DNA of 64,000 bases from Rostratula benghalensis. Its lineage: Eukaryota; Chordata; Aves; Charadriiformes; Rostratulidae. Location: positions 537,095 to 601,094 of the forward strand of contig VXAI01000308.1 in the NCBI GenBank assembly GCA_013399305.1, written 5' to 3'. The position numbers were made by a program, and so were the translations under genes. This document shows positions 39,362 through 51,112 of the stretch, one piece after another (the stretch's first letter is position 1; each line of letters starts with the position of its first letter). Under the pieces are notes generated by a model that saw only the letters and a list, made by a program, of their open reading frames with translations, searched no databases and had not been told where the DNA came from.

Positions 39362-41659
39362 CAATGAGCAGGAGTGCTGGAACAGTGCCCTGCTTCTGTC
39401 TCTTTAGGTCAATAGTAGAACTTGCTGCCTCTCATTCTGATTCTCTTGCTTCTATTCATACAAATGCCTTTTCAAATTAATTTAGTGGCTCCAAATCAAA
39501 TTTATTTATTCTGAAGCAGCTGGTGCCACATGTAGTTTTGATTTAGTGTCAACCGAGGCATTATCAAGTCCCCTTCTTGAACATGGCATTTGAACAGGCA
39601 GGGAAGAGCAAATATATCTTTTAGAAATAATTCTACCAAAAATCTACAGCAGTACAGTGCAGTTTGTATCCTACCATAGCAGAAAACATGATTTCTTGAG
39701 GGTTTTCACCAAGGAAGAAATAGGATGTCTGTGTATTGTACTATCAACTCTGGAACACAAACACTGACTATTTCATTTTGAACAATTTATAATCTTTGAA
39801 AACCTGATTTCTGCAGCTCTCTTATAAGCACAGGGCATCTTCTATTTAAAAGTTCTGTAGAGCAGTATTTGAGGAAACCCTTGCTGTGAATGCAAAGGCC
39901 TACTCTTCTGCATGTGTCAGCTGTGTGCTACTGGAGTAGCTGTTGTAGCAAGGCTGGCAGATCCAGAAAATGGTAGATCCACCTGTGCAGCTCTGCAGGA
40001 CCAGGACAGATCAGGGATTAACCACTTGCAGCTCTTCTGTGCTAGAAGGAGTGGGGTTTTGCCTTAGAGAAGATAACTTGTGGTCTGACACTCACCCAAT
40101 ACCAAGGCCTTTAGTGGGCCAAATAAGGAAATATATTTGAGCTCAGAATGAGCTATAAAAGTAATGATCTAGTACACAAAACGTTTGGGGCAATAATTTA
40201 TTTCAACCATTCACACTAAGAATTACTGTCCCTAGATTATGCACCAAACATGCTGGAAACTAGAGAATAGTCTGGCTGTAAACTCAGATTTCCCGGGTGA
40301 AAGCAATAAGTTTCATTGTGCAGAGCTATGTGAGAGTTAGAACCTAAAGCACGAATTGGAGAGATCATTAAGGAGGCAGCTAACATGTTTAACAAGCAAG
40401 TCTTTTCCCATACTTATCTTTCCACATTGTCTAACTGATTAGGAGTATTTTCTTCTTTTAGAATTTAAAAAAGAAAAGGAAATAATTGTTGGAGATTTTA
40501 TATTCTCTTCTAGCAGAAGAGCATGCAGGCACCATTTTCAACATATCTAAGAAACCAGAAGTACAGTCATACAGTCAATAGCATAGAGGTGCCTCAGGAC
40601 ATCTATTCTGTCTGGAAAAGAATCCTTTATTGTGAAAACTCTCTTGTACCATTTGAATGCTACATACCTATGTCATTCAGCTTGCGGTGAAGCTGTTACC
40701 ACTGGTTCCTCAGGTGGTGCTTTTGCACCAGCACTTTCCTCTGCAGTAGAAACCATGTCATTACTTCAGCAATATTGGGGAGTTATGAAACACCTTTGCA
40801 TATATAACACACAATAGGAAAACAACATGACACTGAATTTATGTAATAAATACCTCTTGTCCTACTTTTTTCTCTAATCACATACATGAGCTATTAATAG
40901 TCTGGTGCTAATTTTTTAGAATTATTATTTACTGACTGCCATAACTATATTTGCATTTTCCAAGTAACAATTTATGAAGGAAAACTCCTTGTAGAAGAAT
41001 TTTAACCAGCTGAAAGAGTTATTGGCTCAGGCACAAGAATCCCAATTTGTCCTGAGGAGGCCTGTAACAACTGCCAGCTTGTAACTCAAGCTGCTGGTAT
41101 GCTGGAGAGCTGGTAGTTTGAGACTGGTGCTGGTAACCAACCTGATGCTCAAGAATTGAGCCAGAGGGTTGGTCTTGATAAAGTCATGACAGTGTTCTCG
41201 GCCCCTGCCTGTCTCACCTGCCTCACTCCCTGTAGACCTGAGGGTGGTAGATGTCTCAACATGATGGCAGAGAGGGAGCAGTGTGGGTGCTGGAAGGTGC
41301 AGGCCAATGAGGACCCTGCCTCAAGTGGAAGCAAGGCACAGATGAGATATACCCAGCATAAACACTGCAGAAACCTTGACGTGTACAGGCCAGAGAAATG
41401 CGAAAAGCGGTATCCCTGAGGTGGTTGAGAATGGTTGTTCATGAGATGCCTGCACAACTGTGCATAGGATGTATACATGGTGACATTCCAAGTAGAATCT
41501 CTGAGTCAGTTTTTTGAAACACTCTGAAAAAGCACAAACTCACAACAGCCTTTGAAATTAACTTAGTGGGTTTTGCGTAGAAAATATAGACAGAGAATTG
41601 CAGTTATGGACAGCCTGGACATCTGCTCTAATATATCTACCTCACTTTTCAGGGAGTCT

Positions 41660-41861
41660 TTGGGTGGGATCTGGGCAACACCTATAAATACTTCAAGGGT
41701 GGGTGTCAAGAGAATGGGGCTAGTCTTTTTTCAGTGGTGCCCAGTGACAGGACAAAAGGAAATGGGCATAAATTTGAACATGGGAAGTTCCATCTAAACA
41801 TCAGGAGGAACTTCTTTACTTCGAGGGTTGCAGAGCTCTGGAACAGGCTTCCCAGAGAGGC
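41660..41861 (+). mobile_element. CR1 LINE fragment, truncated at both ends, sense
   Basis: The segment shows the ORF2 C-terminus of a CR1 subfamily different from the 50 kb copy. Landmarks in order are TATAAATACTTCAAGGGTGG, CAGTGGTGCCCAGTGACAGG, AGTTCCATCTAAACATCAGG and GGAACAGGCTTCCCAGAGAG. The peptide it encodes (41734 onward) includes [17 protein letters not shown], the usual CR1 C-terminal motif. The 3' UTR and terminal repeat are missing, so the copy was cut after insertion or interrupted. Confidence 0.88.
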
Positions 41862-43734
41862 AAGTAAGAATGGCTGTATTTGTAAGCAATTCAGCTCTGT
41901 CTACTGTGCTAGGTTTCAATTCACAAAACTGACCTTGTGATCTAAGGTAGTTTGGGAAGTTTAAAACTCTGAGTTTTCTAATTCTTAGAGTTCTGCTGAA
42001 CCTGATGTTCTGCCAGAGCACAAAGAAGCCCTCAGGTAATTAACTCTAACTTAATAAGTTAGGCTTTAGTTAATTAATTTCCTACTAACTTTTTAAGGAA
42101 AATGAAACATTCTTTATGGGCATTATGGATCATTTAAACACCCAGATTACTTACAAACTTATGTGAGGAGTTGCTATTGGGATCAGTTAGAAATCACATA
42201 ACATCATTTTGTGTCTTTGTTTTTCCTTACAGTAGAACAAGAGTTAAAGTTCTACCTAACTATCTTTGGAGTTCTTTGTCATGAAAAAGCTGGTGCTGTA
42301 AAGTCATGACTACGTGAAAGGTGGACTGCTGTGATGAGGGACTGGAGGCAAAACCCTGATGATAACCATCTCAATCAGAATAAGCATGGTTGAACAGTTC
42401 CATTGGGGCTGAAGGGAAGGAGTGAGACCATGGACAGCATTGGAACAGGAGGAAGTTATACACTGAAACCAGATAAAAGTTCTGAACTTTGAAAAGTCAC
42501 ATTTTTTCTCAGAACAGCTGAGAGTTTCTACCATCTGACTGTTTGAGAGACATTCTAATTAAAAACAGGCATAATTTTTGCTGTAGGTCAGGGAAATAGG
42601 ATAGGTAACGAGAGATGAGGGATTGAAATTGGAAGGGTGAAGTCACCAGTCTGAAATATCGTTGAACTTCATTTAAGGAACTTCAATAGCGAATTAATGG
42701 CTCCAGAGCATGAACTGAATTAGCATTTACATCCACATATTAAGTATACTTTCTTTTCTGTGGCCTAGCCCTAGAGGATGGTCTCACAATAGCAGTTAAA
42801 ATATCTGACAACAAGCATGAAATAAAAATTTTTTAGATGTTTCAACACCCAGTACTGTGGGAATAGTTATATGTGTACAAAAGTAATCATTCTGACCTCT
42901 CCCTACACATTTTGCAGGTGCAGATAAGCAATTCAGTGTTTGATTCTGACTTTCCGTGTTAGAAAAGCTATTTAACTGTGCTCTAAGTCTAATAAGCTTT
43001 AAAGCAGTGCATCTCACTTTCAAATTGACTCACAGTGCATCTAAAATAAACTCTCAGGTCTAAAGGTCATTGTAACCACTTGTGCTGCTTTTAGTAAGAG
43101 AATTTAATAACAGGTTGTTCAATTATCACCAACTGAGCTTCTAAAAATTTTCTACTGAATTAAAATATTAGAAATTACGCTGATTATTAGGATTGTTTCC
43201 ACTTTACTTAACAATAACTTGTGTTTTCTGTGGCTGAGAAAGAAGATACATTGCTGAGACGTGTGGAAGAAGTTAAGGAATGTCAGAAGGAGGAATTCAC
43301 AATGAGAAAGGACACAGTGTAAGAAAATATAGTGTAAGACAATATTTGGTTACAAGCTTGCTAACACCTGTGTTGAAAATATCTGTATTTCTAAGATTTG
43401 GTGGAACACTTTAAATGAATGTTTTCCCATTAATACAAACTAGATTTCAAAGCCTAGCAGTATTTGAGTGTTTCACCCCAAAAGAGGTCCCTTCTTCCAT
43501 GTACCTTGGCCAGATTCTAAAGGGATTCCCCTCACTTCAGGCTGGATTGCTGAGTCCCAAGGCAGCTTGGAGCCAGAGCAACAGACAGCTCCCACCCTGC
43601 TGCAGACATCAGCCTGTAGTCACCCCCATGGGTCAGAAACATAGGATGGTGGGGCCCCTCTTACACCCTCCCAACAGAATGTTGATTAATTAAATGCAAG
43701 GACAGAAGAGTTGTTTAATGTGTTAATAGTTTAT
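41862..43734. other. Unique non-coding stretch before the first gap
   Basis: AT-rich, with no gene supported. A somewhat richer patch at about 43480-43680 opens a 92-codon plus-strand frame (43415-43693) with no recognisable domain. The rest shows nothing I can name. Confidence 0.5.
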
Positions 43735-43949
43735 NNNNNNNNNNNNNNNNNNNNNNNNNNNNNNNNNNNNNNNNNNNNNNNNNNNNNNNNNNNNNNNNNN
43801 NNNNNNNNNNNNNNNNNNNNNNNNNNNNNNNNNNNNNNNNNNNNNNNNNNNNNNNNNNNNNNNNNNNNNNNNNNNNNNNNNNNNNNNNNNNNNNNNNNNN
43901 NNNNNNNNNNNNNNNNNNNNNNNNNNNNNNNNNNNNNNNNNNNNNNNNN
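43735..43949. other. Assembly gap (215 N)
   Basis: An unbroken run of N. The flanks (AATAGTTTAT on the left, TATATTTACA on the right) are AT-rich, which may be why the assembly broke. Frames drawn across it are meaningless. Confidence 0.99.
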
Positions 43950-43964
43950 TATATTTACACAGTG

Positions 43965-44345
43965 TAAAAGATGCATTTTTGTAGGTATTTGCTTAATTAC
44001 TGAGTTGAATGTCCTCAGTACTTTTATTGTTTGATAAAGTATGACCCTTTTATTATTTTCACTTTGTGGTTGACCAGCTGAGTTATGTGAACTCATTATT
44101 TTTAAGTGAATGTTGAGAGGAGTAATGGTGGCAGCTAGCAGACAAAACACTAATGACCAGTAAGCACTCACACAAATGCCTAGTAATCACTCTCTTTTCA
44201 TTAGGCAGCAAAGAAATGACCTGGTAATTACAATAAGCACTGCCTTGCTTTAAGCAAAAGTGTCATTTGTTTTAGTTATTCAACTTGTATTTTTGTTCTT
44301 TTGGCATCAGGGCTGCTGTTATTGTGAGTTGGTACGTGCAGCTGT
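43965..44345. promoter_or_regulatory. Candidate conserved non-coding element
   Basis: This is complex unique sequence with repeated homeodomain-type cores: TTAATTAC (43993-44000), CTAATGACC (about 44150) and TAATTAC (44225-44231). It also has a Runx-like TGTGGTT at about 44065. No repeat or frame is visible. Regulatory function is inferred only from motif density and complexity. Confidence 0.22.
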
Positions 44346-44906
44346 TGCATAGGAAGAGAGACTAGAAATTTAGGGGGTAGCAAAAGAAAAGACAAAGCTC
44401 AGTTTAGGACCTAAATATATCAATTGCAGATATGATGATGAATTTAGTACTTTTTTTAAATTTCATTCTGTATGCATTTATGTTAAAGATTAAAAGTACT
44501 ATATAAAATACCCTTAGTGTATCTGCTCTAATGATTCATACTCTTGGTAAGTACAAGAACTTTTAAGTAATTCCATAGGTTAAAATTTAACATGCATAAC
44601 AAACATACAAACAGACAAATATACAAACACACACATTTACACAGACTCACTATTATATTTTCCATAGGCATCTGAGAGAAGCTACCACTCACTCCTGATT
44701 GTCCTCTGAGTTTCCTACCCATCCTCACTATGACCTCTTTTAGAAATGTCACTGACCAAATAACCCTGGAAGTAAAGAGTAGACTTGGATTCTTTTAAGC
44801 CTACAGGAGCAGCCCCACTAGGACCAGTTTGTAATTACAGCACCAAACTTCATTGGATCCATCAATTGAGTTATACTCATTTGCCTGAGATATGGAGTAC
44901 AATTTT

Positions 44907-44990
44907 GTTATGTCCAGTAAAATTTGGTCAGTAATGTCTGGCAGCTTATGTTATGTCCAGTAAAGTCTGGTAGCTTAACAGTTTTCAGCA
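44907..44990. repeat. Imperfect tandem duplication
   Basis: GTTATGTCCAGTAAA occurs at about 44907 and again at about 44950. Each copy is followed by GTCTGGCAGCTTA or GTCTGGTAGCTTA. The second copy lacks an internal stretch of roughly ten to fifteen bases (ATTTGGTCAGTAAT region). It is a local duplication followed by a small deletion, or the reverse. Confidence 0.7.
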
Positions 44991-45252
44991 AGATGTCCTT
45001 GTGCCATAGTTTGCTTTTTGTATCATTATTGAAGCTGCATATGAGAACATGGAAAAAGCATCTGCTCCTATTAAAGTATCACTAATCCATCAAAACATGC
45101 TGAACTTAATGATAGGTCTGTTATCAACACAGACCTTATCTTAACAGATATGTAAGCATATATTGATGTATCTAGATGAATGTAGAGATAAAATTCATCA
45201 TAACTCTGCAGCTTTACACTGTTGCATAGCTATAAAGAGCACTACACACCTC

Positions 45253-45274
45253 AAAAAAAAAAAAAAAAAAAAAA
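45253..45274. repeat. Poly(A) tract, 22 bases
   Basis: An uninterrupted run of 22 A. It could be the tail of a processed retrosequence on the plus strand, but the preceding 200 bases show no recognisable gene and no target-site duplication is obvious. Confidence 0.9.
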
Positions 45275-45420
45275 TACTGCTCTGTCGTTGCTCAGTACAG
45301 CTGGAGGCACACAGTGTCCAGATGACTCACAATGCAGGTCCTCCAAGTGCCACCTTTCCTTAGCAAGTCTGCCCAAGATACTTTGTCACAAGACTTCTCT
45401 AAATTGTGTATAATCTGGAG

Positions 45421-45482
45421 GGAAAAAACCAAAACCAAAACGAAACCAAATACAAACAAACTAAAACCCCAAACCAAAACCA
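45421..45482. repeat. CAAAAC-type simple repeat
   Basis: Degenerate units of AACCAAAAC and ACAAAC over about 60 bases, nearly free of T and G. It is low-complexity sequence. Its complement gives a spurious Phe/Val/Leu-rich frame. Confidence 0.85.
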
Positions 45483-45681
45483 ACTCCTGCTGAAATATGG
45501 TTGTCTGCTGTGGGGCTTTTTTATATATATTATTTTTTTATTCACTACATTGCAAAGCAGTGCTAAAGAGAAGCTGTGATCCTTTTTCTGTTGAAATACC
45601 TGTGCCTCACCAAGAAGACAGAACTGACATTGCAATTTGGAGGTCCAGGAGTTTGCTGTTGCTAGGAGCTGACATGGGAAG

Positions 45682-45806
45682 AATCACAGAATTATAGAAT
45701 AGGATAACAGAGTCATTTAGGTTGGAGAACACTCTTAAGACCATGGAGTCCAACCATAAATATAACCCTGAGAAGCCCACCACTGTCCTAGGGCTGTCCC
45801 TGAAGT
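45682..45806 (-). mobile_element. Short CR1 3' end, antisense
   Basis: On the minus strand this is only the last 125 bases or so of a CR1. The complement of GAATCACAGAATTATAGAAT forms the terminus. Inside are the complements of TTTAGGTTGGAGAAC, TTAAGACCATGGAGTCCAAC and CCACCACTGTCC, the block order of the CR1 subfamily also seen at 54970-55182. It contributes part of a chance 152-codon frame on the minus strand. Confidence 0.85.
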
Positions 45807-46035
45807 CAGGAAGGGTAGAAAACTGGAAAAGAGAAACTGATGTAAGCAATACAGGGAGGAACAAGGCATTGGAAATATCAGAATAAGGCAAAAAGAAACA
45901 GGATGAGAGTAAGAGTAGGGAAGGGCTAGGACCATGCAGAGACAGAATGGAAGAGGATGCACAGAAGCAAGCAAATGCAGTGGCAGGAGAAACAGAAAGA
46001 AAACCAGGCAGGAGTCTGACTGTTACAAAATGTGG
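45807..46035. repeat. Purine-rich block
   Basis: The plus strand is overwhelmingly A and G for about 220 bases, with irregular GAAAC, GGAGA and AGAAA units and no fixed period. It starts where the CR1 fragment stops. Its complement gives a Ser/Leu/Phe/Pro-rich open frame (45607-46065, minus), the longest in the window, which I regard as a by-product of composition. Confidence 0.65.
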
Positions 46036-46042
46036 GAGGTGG

Positions 46043-46062
46043 TGTTTGTTTGTTTGTTTTTC
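46043..46062. repeat. (GTTT)n simple repeat
   Basis: Four GTTT units and a short T run directly after the purine-rich block. Confidence 0.85.
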
Positions 46063-46956
46063 CAAGAAGCTGGTTATGAGAAGGACAGCACAGTCAGCAA
46101 ATCAAGTGGAATAACACATTGGAGCAGGAAGAAAATGACAGTGGGATGTGAGGAGCAAACTCGGACACTGAGGAGTTCTGGGTCCCTTCAGTAAAACCTG
46201 TGAGAAAAGCGCTTGCTTCTTCAGTGGCAGAGAATAACCTACCACTGATTTCAGTTATGGTAGCAGCTCAGCTGGCAAGCATCTACACATTACAGATGAC
46301 CTTCAATATGATCATAAAATTTTCATAGAATTTCTAGCATTTTTTTCAGTTTTCGTTTTAAAAATGAAACAGGAAATGACACACTAAAGGAACACAGCAT
46401 TGCAAAGTCTAATGCTTAGAAGACAAAAAATGATAGAATCGAGATTTATGGTGGAAGTTTAGTTTGCCTGCTCTGTGAGTGTACTATTTCATGCTTCTCA
46501 TGCACCTGATAATGTGACTTCTCGCAGATTGATCCCACCAGCATTCAAGATGGAGCAGGTGGATAGACAGCCGTTTTGTTCCTCTCAATAAAGGTAATCT
46601 ATGACCCTTACCTTCCTTGTTAAGGAATCTGAAAGGCTAGAACTGCAAAGGAGACCTGCAGCTAAAGTAGATGAATACAGAGAAGAGGAGGACAACTTTG
46701 TAAAAGGTGGTGAGTGATAACTCTGGAATGCCGATATGTCTTCTGCCTTCTACTATAGAGAACATAAGAAACCTAGGAAGTTCTCATTACCCAGTATAAA
46801 TGAATTAATATTCCAGATTAAATGCATTATCTTGCTTTATAAATGCCAAACCTTGTGAGAAATTCTTCAAAGTTTTAATCTTCAAAATGAGGGAAGATAC
46901 AACAATTTTTATATTTTGGTTTTGTTTCAACACAAATTTTTAGCTTGTCTGAAGTG

Positions 46957-46995
46957 AAATTAACATTTGTTATTATTCATTATTAATGTTAATTT
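46957..46995. repeat. Inverted repeat, 11-base arms
   Basis: AAATTAACATT (46957-46967) and AATGTTAATTT (46985-46995) are perfect reverse complements around a 17-base AT-rich loop. In AT-rich DNA such pairs are not rare. Confidence 0.65.
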
Positions 46996-48394
46996 TAGTT
47001 CCACATGGGTTGAGGGGAAAGTGTTCACACAAGTTAGTCAAAGTAATCCACGTTTTCAGTTACATTAATAATTTCATTATGTTTGTAAACAAATAAGTCA
47101 GAGCGGAATTGCCTCAAAGAATTTTAAAAAAAGTTGGACTAGAACATTTGTGATATGAGCTGTAGGGAAATACAGGACTTTTGGGCTCTTCTGGAACCTC
47201 ATGGGAAAATGAGCTGCTTTGAGTTAATTGAAAATGCAGCATATGTGCTACATTTAGACTGTACATTTTTTTTCCCAGTAGGAGTGGAGGAACAAATAAC
47301 CTGTCATAAAGGCTCACAAGGAGAAAAACAGTTAGCTGCAAACTAAATGTTTGGTGTTGCCAGATTTAGAAGGGCACAGACACAAAAAAAAAAAATAAAA
47401 TACACCAGGCAAATCTATAGTATATATGCATCTGAGTTTCCAGAAGAAGGTATGCTCCTGAGAGGAACTGCTGAGAATGTGCTGAACAAACTGCCACTCA
47501 ATGGCAATGCCTTATCCATCCTCTAAGCTTTTTGACTTCATTAAGACAGTAGCCACCCCTTTACATGCAGAAATATGAAGAAAGAGAGTGGAGCACCTCA
47601 GCCATTTATGCTGATTCAGTTCTTATCTTTTAAATTCTCCCTTTAAAATAGCCACCAAAATTGGTCTACAGATTTGTTTAGTACTTGTTATCACTGTGAT
47701 AGCAACAATAAACTTGAAATCAGACCATATTACAGCTACCAACTGAAGGCTAATCATATTATTATGAATTATAAATTGTGAGAATAATTCAGAATTGGTG
47801 TTCATGTTGCCTTTTAACACTTTGGTCAAGTTCGCACCGTAGCAAAGGCGTAAGGTTTTAAAAGTATCACCATTTCTGGATGCTTTCCCATTCTGCATTT
47901 CATTAACTCCTCCTTATTATAAGAGTAAACAAAATTAGTGAATTTTTTTTTTAAGGAAAATACCTTTTTATGCTGTTTAATGCAGAAAAAAGCTTACATG
48001 CATAAATATTAATATCTTGGCAATTATGTCCAGAATTTCTTTTCTTATCAAATGTATATGGGCTTGATATTATGTCAACTATTTAGTTGGGTTACTCAAA
48101 TAATCTTATTTCTTATATCAACTTCTGGATAATCACATATATATGTACAAAATTAATTTGTGCCAACAGGAGATGCAGTCATATCTCACTATAAATAAAA
48201 CCAGTGCTAAAATATTTCTGTGGATTCACTGCAGTCTCTCAGGAGAGAGCAGTAAAGATGCTTCTACTTAACTAAGTTACAGATAACTTATGAAGACATG
48301 TCAACAATCACAAGTGCATTAGACATCTTTCTAAAGATGTAATAATTAGTACTGTAAAAAACAAATATTTAGATTTAATAGAGCAGTAATGGGT

Positions 48395-48471
48395 ATATAT
48401 AAAATATAAAATATATAATACACATAATTATAACTATAAAATATATGTGTATATGTACTTATATATACATG
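48395..48471. repeat. AT-rich low-complexity tract
   Basis: Degenerate TATA, ATAAAATAT and TGTATAT units with almost no G or C. It is probably unstable and length-variable. Confidence 0.8.
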
Positions 48472-50175
48472 AAGCATAGAAACTCTCTTCTTCCAAGTAA
48501 AGGCAGATCCTACAGAAAAAGGATATATGCTCTGAATTTTCCGTTGCCATAGTGGGGTTATTTAATAGCAATATATTATTTTACATCTATAAAGAGATGC
48601 AATTTTCAATGACTAAAAGTTGCAATAAGGTCTTGGTGCCATAAAATCTGTACTGTTACCATCAAATCCATCTTTCTGGATTTAGTAAGTAGTGTTATGA
48701 GGTTTAACAGTTGGATATCACTGCTTTCAGAACCTTTTGAAAGTTTCAGAATCTGCACTAGTCAGGTTTCCATTAAGAGTGACTTGTATTTGGAAATTTA
48801 CAGCCTTCCAAAACAGCTGAAGTTCAGCATAAAGTTGTGACAAGAGCCCCTTGTGAAATTTGGAACAAAGATCAATACGCAAATATTTTACTGACCCAGT
48901 ATTGATAATTAGAAGAAAGTTCACGGTTTTGCATAAATGATACAGTCTAGTTATTGCATTAAATGTACCATCCATTGATAATTTGGCAACAGGTATGTCA
49001 TACACAAGTGTGAAGGTAAGGTCAACTAAAATTTCATTACTACTATTATGGCTCAGATATTTGAGAATCCATCTTGAATTTTATTTTTTTTAATTGTGTT
49101 TTTTTCTTTTTTAGTTTGGAATGAGAATTAGAAAAATGTTATTACTAAAAATTCCATATAAAAAATAATTGATGGAGAACAGATTTTTTTACTCTCTCCA
49201 AATACAGGGAACCTCACTGAATTTGGGAGTTTTAGCAGGCAGGATAAGCAGCAGCACATGCTGTAGACACCAAAGAAAAATACAATTAATATGTTGATGG
49301 TTTTCTGCTTGGTTTGGCATGATCTGAAATATTCCAGTCAGTAATTGACTGCCAAATAAGAAGTAAATGCTGGATTCTGTGATAGTCTTACTTATTACTG
49401 GCAGGAACAGAAGCTCTAGACAGATGACTGGATCTATCCAAAACATGACAGACATTGTTTCAAGAGAAGTTTAGTAAAGTTTTCTGTATTTAGTGTGCTA
49501 GTTTTAGGAGTAAACATTAAAAAGTAATTTTATCTCATTTGAAGCTAAAAGTGCAAGCCAGTACAGAATGTCCCACATAAGGAGTCCGATACATACCATT
49601 TGTCCATGAAACTATTACTTGTAAAATCTATTATATACAAGTCCTCACTTCTGTGGGAATATTGAGTCATTCAACTTCCCTACACCCTTGACAGGAATTT
49701 AGAGACACAGCCCTTCTGTAGAGCTCTGAGTCAGCACATTATTTGTCTCTGGAGAGGGAGCATCCTAACAGAAAACAGATCTGGACACTCATAAAGACCT
49801 ATAAGGAAAAACTTTTGCCAAAGAAGGATGACTATGTTGACTGTAAATTCTGCAAAGAGATTTTTCTGTGTATTCTACTCACTTAAGTGGAGCTACAAAG
49901 CAGATTTAATTGAGTATCACAATTCTTGTTTAACAGGAATTTGCAAAGGAGGAAGGTAGGACGAGCTAGAGCAAATATGCAGAAAAAGCTAATATCCTAT
50001 TTGCCATATTCATGAGCAGGAAGGAATATTCTACTCCATGAGTTGCCTTTTGTTTTTTGTTAGTCCTGGTTAAGAGTACTCTAATATGTATCACCCAAGG
50101 CTTTATCATAGTCATATATATTAAAATAAATAAGTAGTATTACTGAATGTAAATGAATTAATTGACTGCAAATGA

Positions 50176-51112
50176 AGTGCTATTTAATATCTTTGTCAGA
50201 GACATGGACAGTGGGATAGAGTGCACCCTCAGCAAAATTGCTGACAACACCAAAGCTCAATGACATGGTTGACATGCTGGAGGGAAGGAATGCCACCCAG
50301 AGGGACCCGGACAGGCTTGAGAGGTGGGCTAGTGCAAATCGCATGAAGTTGAACCAAGTGCAGGGTCCTGCACCTGGGACATGGCAATCCCAGGCACAAA
50401 TAAAGGTTGGGTGGAGAATGGCTGGAGAGCAGCCCTGAGGAGAAGGACTGGAGAGTGATGGCAGATGAGAAGCTTAACATGAGCTGGCAGTGCACACTGG
50501 CAGCCTAGAAAGCCAACTGCATCCTGGGCTGCATCAAAAGAAGCGTGACCAGCAGGTCACAGGAGGTGATTCTACTCCTCTACTCTGCTCTCATGAGACC
50601 CCACCTGGAGTACTGTGTCCAGCTCTGGAGTCCTGAACATAGTAAGGACATGGAATTGTTGGGATGGGTCCAATGGAGGACCATGAATATGATCAGAGGG
50701 CTGGAGTACCTCTCCTGTGAAGACAGGCTGAGACAGCTGGAGTTGTTCCACCTGGAGAAGAGAAGGCTCCAGGAAGACCTTATAGCAGCCTTCCAGTATC
50801 TGAAGGGAGCCTACAGAAGAGCTGGAGGAGGACTCTGTTGGGAAGTGTAGTCACAGGACAAGGGATAATGGCTTTAAACTGGAAGAGGGGAGGTTTAGAT
50901 TAGGTATCAGACATAACACGGAACAGAATAACCTGGAACAGGTTGCCCAAAGAAGCCGTGGCTGCCCCATCCCTGGAGGAGTTCAAGGCCAGGCTGGATG
51001 GGGCTTTGAACAACCTGGTCTCGTGTTAGGTGTCCCTGCCCATGGCAGGGGAGCTGGAACTTGATGATCTTTAAGGTCCCTTCCAATTCTAACCATTCTA
51101 TGATTCTATGAA
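50176..51112 (+). mobile_element. CR1 LINE fragment, 5'-truncated, sense
   Basis: It begins in the reverse-transcriptase palm region (TTTAATATCTTTGTCAGAGA, then GACATGGACAGTGGGATAGA). It continues through the ORF2 C-terminus and 3' UTR, ending exactly in ATTCTATGATTCTATGA. The FADDT catalytic box reads IADNT at 50237-50251, so the second catalytic Asp is lost. The frame shifts just after it. A later 101-codon stretch (50545-50850) is intact and shows VILLLYSALMRPHLEYCVQ and LEKRRLQEDL. It is similar in span to the antisense copy at 11960-12897, so both were truncated at nearly the same place in ORF2. Confidence 0.95.

Larger units (their letters stand above)
31321..41659. other. Unique AT-rich non-coding stretch
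   Basis: No gene is supported; frames stay below about 110 codons. It holds a CA-rich microsatellite at 33153-33170, inverted repeats at 34420-34446, 34902-34917 and 39334-39361, a purine-rich patch at about 36600-36740 and a T/C tract at about 37639-37656. At 41150-41480 the base composition is richer in G and C and both strands are open (109 codons minus, 87 plus); I do not recognise it. Confidence 0.55.
43950..45681. other. Unique non-coding stretch after the first gap
   Basis: Holds the motif-dense block at 43965-44345, a partial tandem duplication at 44907-44990, an A tract at 45253-45274 and a CAAAAC-rich tract at 45421-45482. No gene is supported. Confidence 0.55.
46063..50175. other. 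Unique AT-rich non-coding stretch
   Basis: No gene is supported. It contains an inverted repeat at 46957-46995, an A run near 47383 and an AT dinucleotide-rich tract at 48395-48471. A minus-strand frame at 48727-49005 (open back to about 49083) has an unusually protein-like composition but no family I recognise; see findings. Nothing else stands out. Confidence 0.5.

Noticed and set aside
43711..44171. Open frames across the first N gap (43711-44034 plus, 43731-44171 minus)
   Set aside because: Most of their length is N, so the frames have no meaning.
45200..45274. Processed pseudogene ending in the 22-A tract
   Set aside because: No recognisable coding or RNA-derived sequence upstream and no target-site duplication seen.
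45607..46065. Longest open frame in the window (152 codons, minus) as a gene
   Set aside because: Its C-terminal third overlaps the antisense CR1 tail and the rest is the complement of a purine-rich tract, giving Ser/Leu/Phe/Pro-rich low-complexity sequence.
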